DNA of 64,000 nucleotides, from the NCBI RefSeq assembly GCF_900107155.1, contig NZ_FNOX01000015.1:1-64000 (forward strand), read 5' to 3'. The notes beneath the pieces are model-generated. The model ran no database searches. It was not told the origin of the DNA and saw only the letters and a list, made by a program, of their open reading frames with translations. The DNA comes from Pseudomonas salomonii (GTDB lineage: Bacteria; Pseudomonadota; Gammaproteobacteria; Pseudomonadales; Pseudomonadaceae). The translations under genes were made by a program, and so were the position numbers. Of the stretch, positions 63,138-64,000 are shown piece after piece; position 1 is the stretch's first letter, and each line of letters opens with the position of its first letter.

Positions 63138-64000
63138 ATGGAACATCGTGAAGCGCTGCTTGCGCTGCGAACCTTTCTTTCTACGCAGATTCTCGGCCAG
63201 GAAAAACTCATCGATCGCCTGCTGATCGCCCTGCTCGCCGACGGCCATATGCTGGTCGAAGGCGCACCGGGCCTGGCCAAGACCAAGGCCATCAAAGAGC
63301 TGGCCGAAGGCATCGAAGCGCAGTTCCATCGTATCCAGTTCACCCCCGACCTGCTGCCCGCCGACATCACCGGCACCGAGATCTATCGCCCGGAAACCGG
63401 CAGCTTCGTGTTCCAGCAAGGCCCGATCTTTCACAACCTGGTGCTGGCGGACGAAATCAACCGCGCCCCGGCCAAGGTGCAATCGGCACTGCTCGAAGCC
63501 ATGGCCGAACGCCAGGTCAGCGTGGGCCGCAGCACCTACGACCTGTCGCCATTGTTTTTGGTGATGGCCACGCAAAACCCCATCGAGCAGGAAGGCACTT
63601 ACCCGTTGCCCGAAGCCCAGCTCGACCGTTTCCTGATGCACGTCAAAATCGGCTTCCCGGACGCGGCCGTCGAACGGCGCATCCTGCAACAGGCCCGTGG
63701 CGAAGCACTCAATGGCGAAACCAAGCCTGAACGGCGCGTAAGCCAGCAGGCGATTTTTGCCGCGCGCAAGGAAATCCTGGGCCTGTACATGGCCGATGCG
63801 GTGGAGGAATACCTGGTGCAACTGGTCATGGCCACACGCACCCCGGCCAAGTTCGACCCGGAAATGGCCGAGTGGATCGCCTATGGCGCCAGCCCGCGCG
63901 GCTCCATCGCCCTCGACCGCTGCGCCCGCGCCCATGCCTGGCTGGCCGGGCGCGATTTTGTGAGCCCCGAAGATATCCAGGCGGTGCTGTTCGACGTGCT
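63138..64000 (+). CDS. MoxR-family AAA+ ATPase (right end outside window)
   Basis: The first 287 residues of a classical MoxR ATPase. Walker A is GAPGLAKT (42-49), Walker B is LVLADE (101-106) followed by INRAPAKVQSALLEAMAERQ, and the sensor is MATQNPIEQEGTYPLPEAQL with the arginine segment LDRFLMH. It differs clearly from the RavA-like MoxR at 28359. In pseudomonads such genes usually head a MoxR/DUF58/vWA operon, which would lie right of this window. Confidence 0.92.
   Translation, partial: MEHREALLALRTFLSTQILGQEKLIDRLLIALLADGHMLVEGAPGLAKTKAIKELAEGIEAQFHRIQFTPDLLPADITGTEIYRPETGSFVFQQGPIFHNLVLADEINRAPAKVQSALLEAMAERQVSVGRSTYDLSPLFLVMATQNPIEQEGTYPLPEAQLDRFLMHVKIGFPDAAVERRILQQARGEALNGETKPERRVSQQAIFAARKEILGLYMADAVEEYLVQLVMATRTPAKFDPEMAEWIAYGASPRGSIALDRCARAHAWLAGRDFVSPEDIQAVLFDV

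Overview
The window is GC-rich chromosomal DNA from a Pseudomonas of the fluorescens type. The evidence is an AmpR/AmpC pair, an 869-residue AcnB, a 1622-residue NAD-glutamate dehydrogenase, an itaconate operon in the gene order known from P. aeruginosa PA0877-PA0886, and many copies of the Pseudomonas REP/REPIN repeat (GTGGGAGC(T/G)GGCTTGC...). No rRNA, tRNA, insertion sequence, prophage or CRISPR array was seen.

Layout. 1-9.75 kb (minus): a two-partner secretion locus, with the transporter TpsB followed by a giant FHA/CdiA-like exoprotein that runs off the left edge. 9.8-13.3 kb: a DUF2252 protein, then the divergent ampR/ampC pair. 13.4-23.3 kb: an itaconate uptake and degradation cluster. 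It holds a TRAP transporter (dctPQM), citramalyl-CoA lyase, itaconate CoA-transferase, an MmgE/PrpD protein, an acyl-CoA dehydrogenase and itaconyl-CoA hydratase, with a divergent LysR regulator. Two near-identical 21-bp dyads lie 83 and 86 bp ahead of the two transcription units and probably bind that regulator. 23.2-29.5 kb (minus): four overlapping genes (MoxR ATPase, bpX5-like, degenerate vWA plus beta-propeller, membrane-anchored bpX6-like). They form a MoxR-vWA-propeller ternary system, a little-studied predicted NTPase-driven conflict or maintenance system and the most interesting locus here.

29.5-38.5 kb: a GFA-family protein, a penicillin-binding-like lipoprotein lacking the catalytic serine, MipA, an OmpR/RstB-type two-component pair, an MFS exporter, tRNA hydroxylase MiaE, a tandem universal stress protein and a DUF1289 protein. 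38.5-41.5 kb: acnB, preceded by a strongly folded leader or small RNA and followed by a clean intrinsic terminator. 41.6-48.7 kb: a SulP transporter, a ParB-like protein, a serine/threonine-type permease, a small exported protein beside an AT-rich patch, a TetR regulator, a 28-residue Cys-rich leader peptide with attenuator-like folds ahead of an isochorismatase-family hydrolase, and a D-2-hydroxyacid dehydrogenase.

48.8-64 kb: an orphan TadG-like protein, an ACAD10/LvaA-like kinase with an SDR, 3-methyladenine DNA glycosylase I, a DctA-type symporter with two tandem FCD/GntR regulators, an unknown exported protein, gdhB, a small acidic protein, and the start of a second, classical MoxR ATPase that runs off the right edge.

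Several modules handle C4/C5 acids and acyl-CoAs (itaconate, dicarboxylates, aconitase, glutamate to 2-oxoglutarate), which fits a rhizosphere or soil saprophyte. Gene ends are often separated by REPINs rather than by intrinsic terminators.
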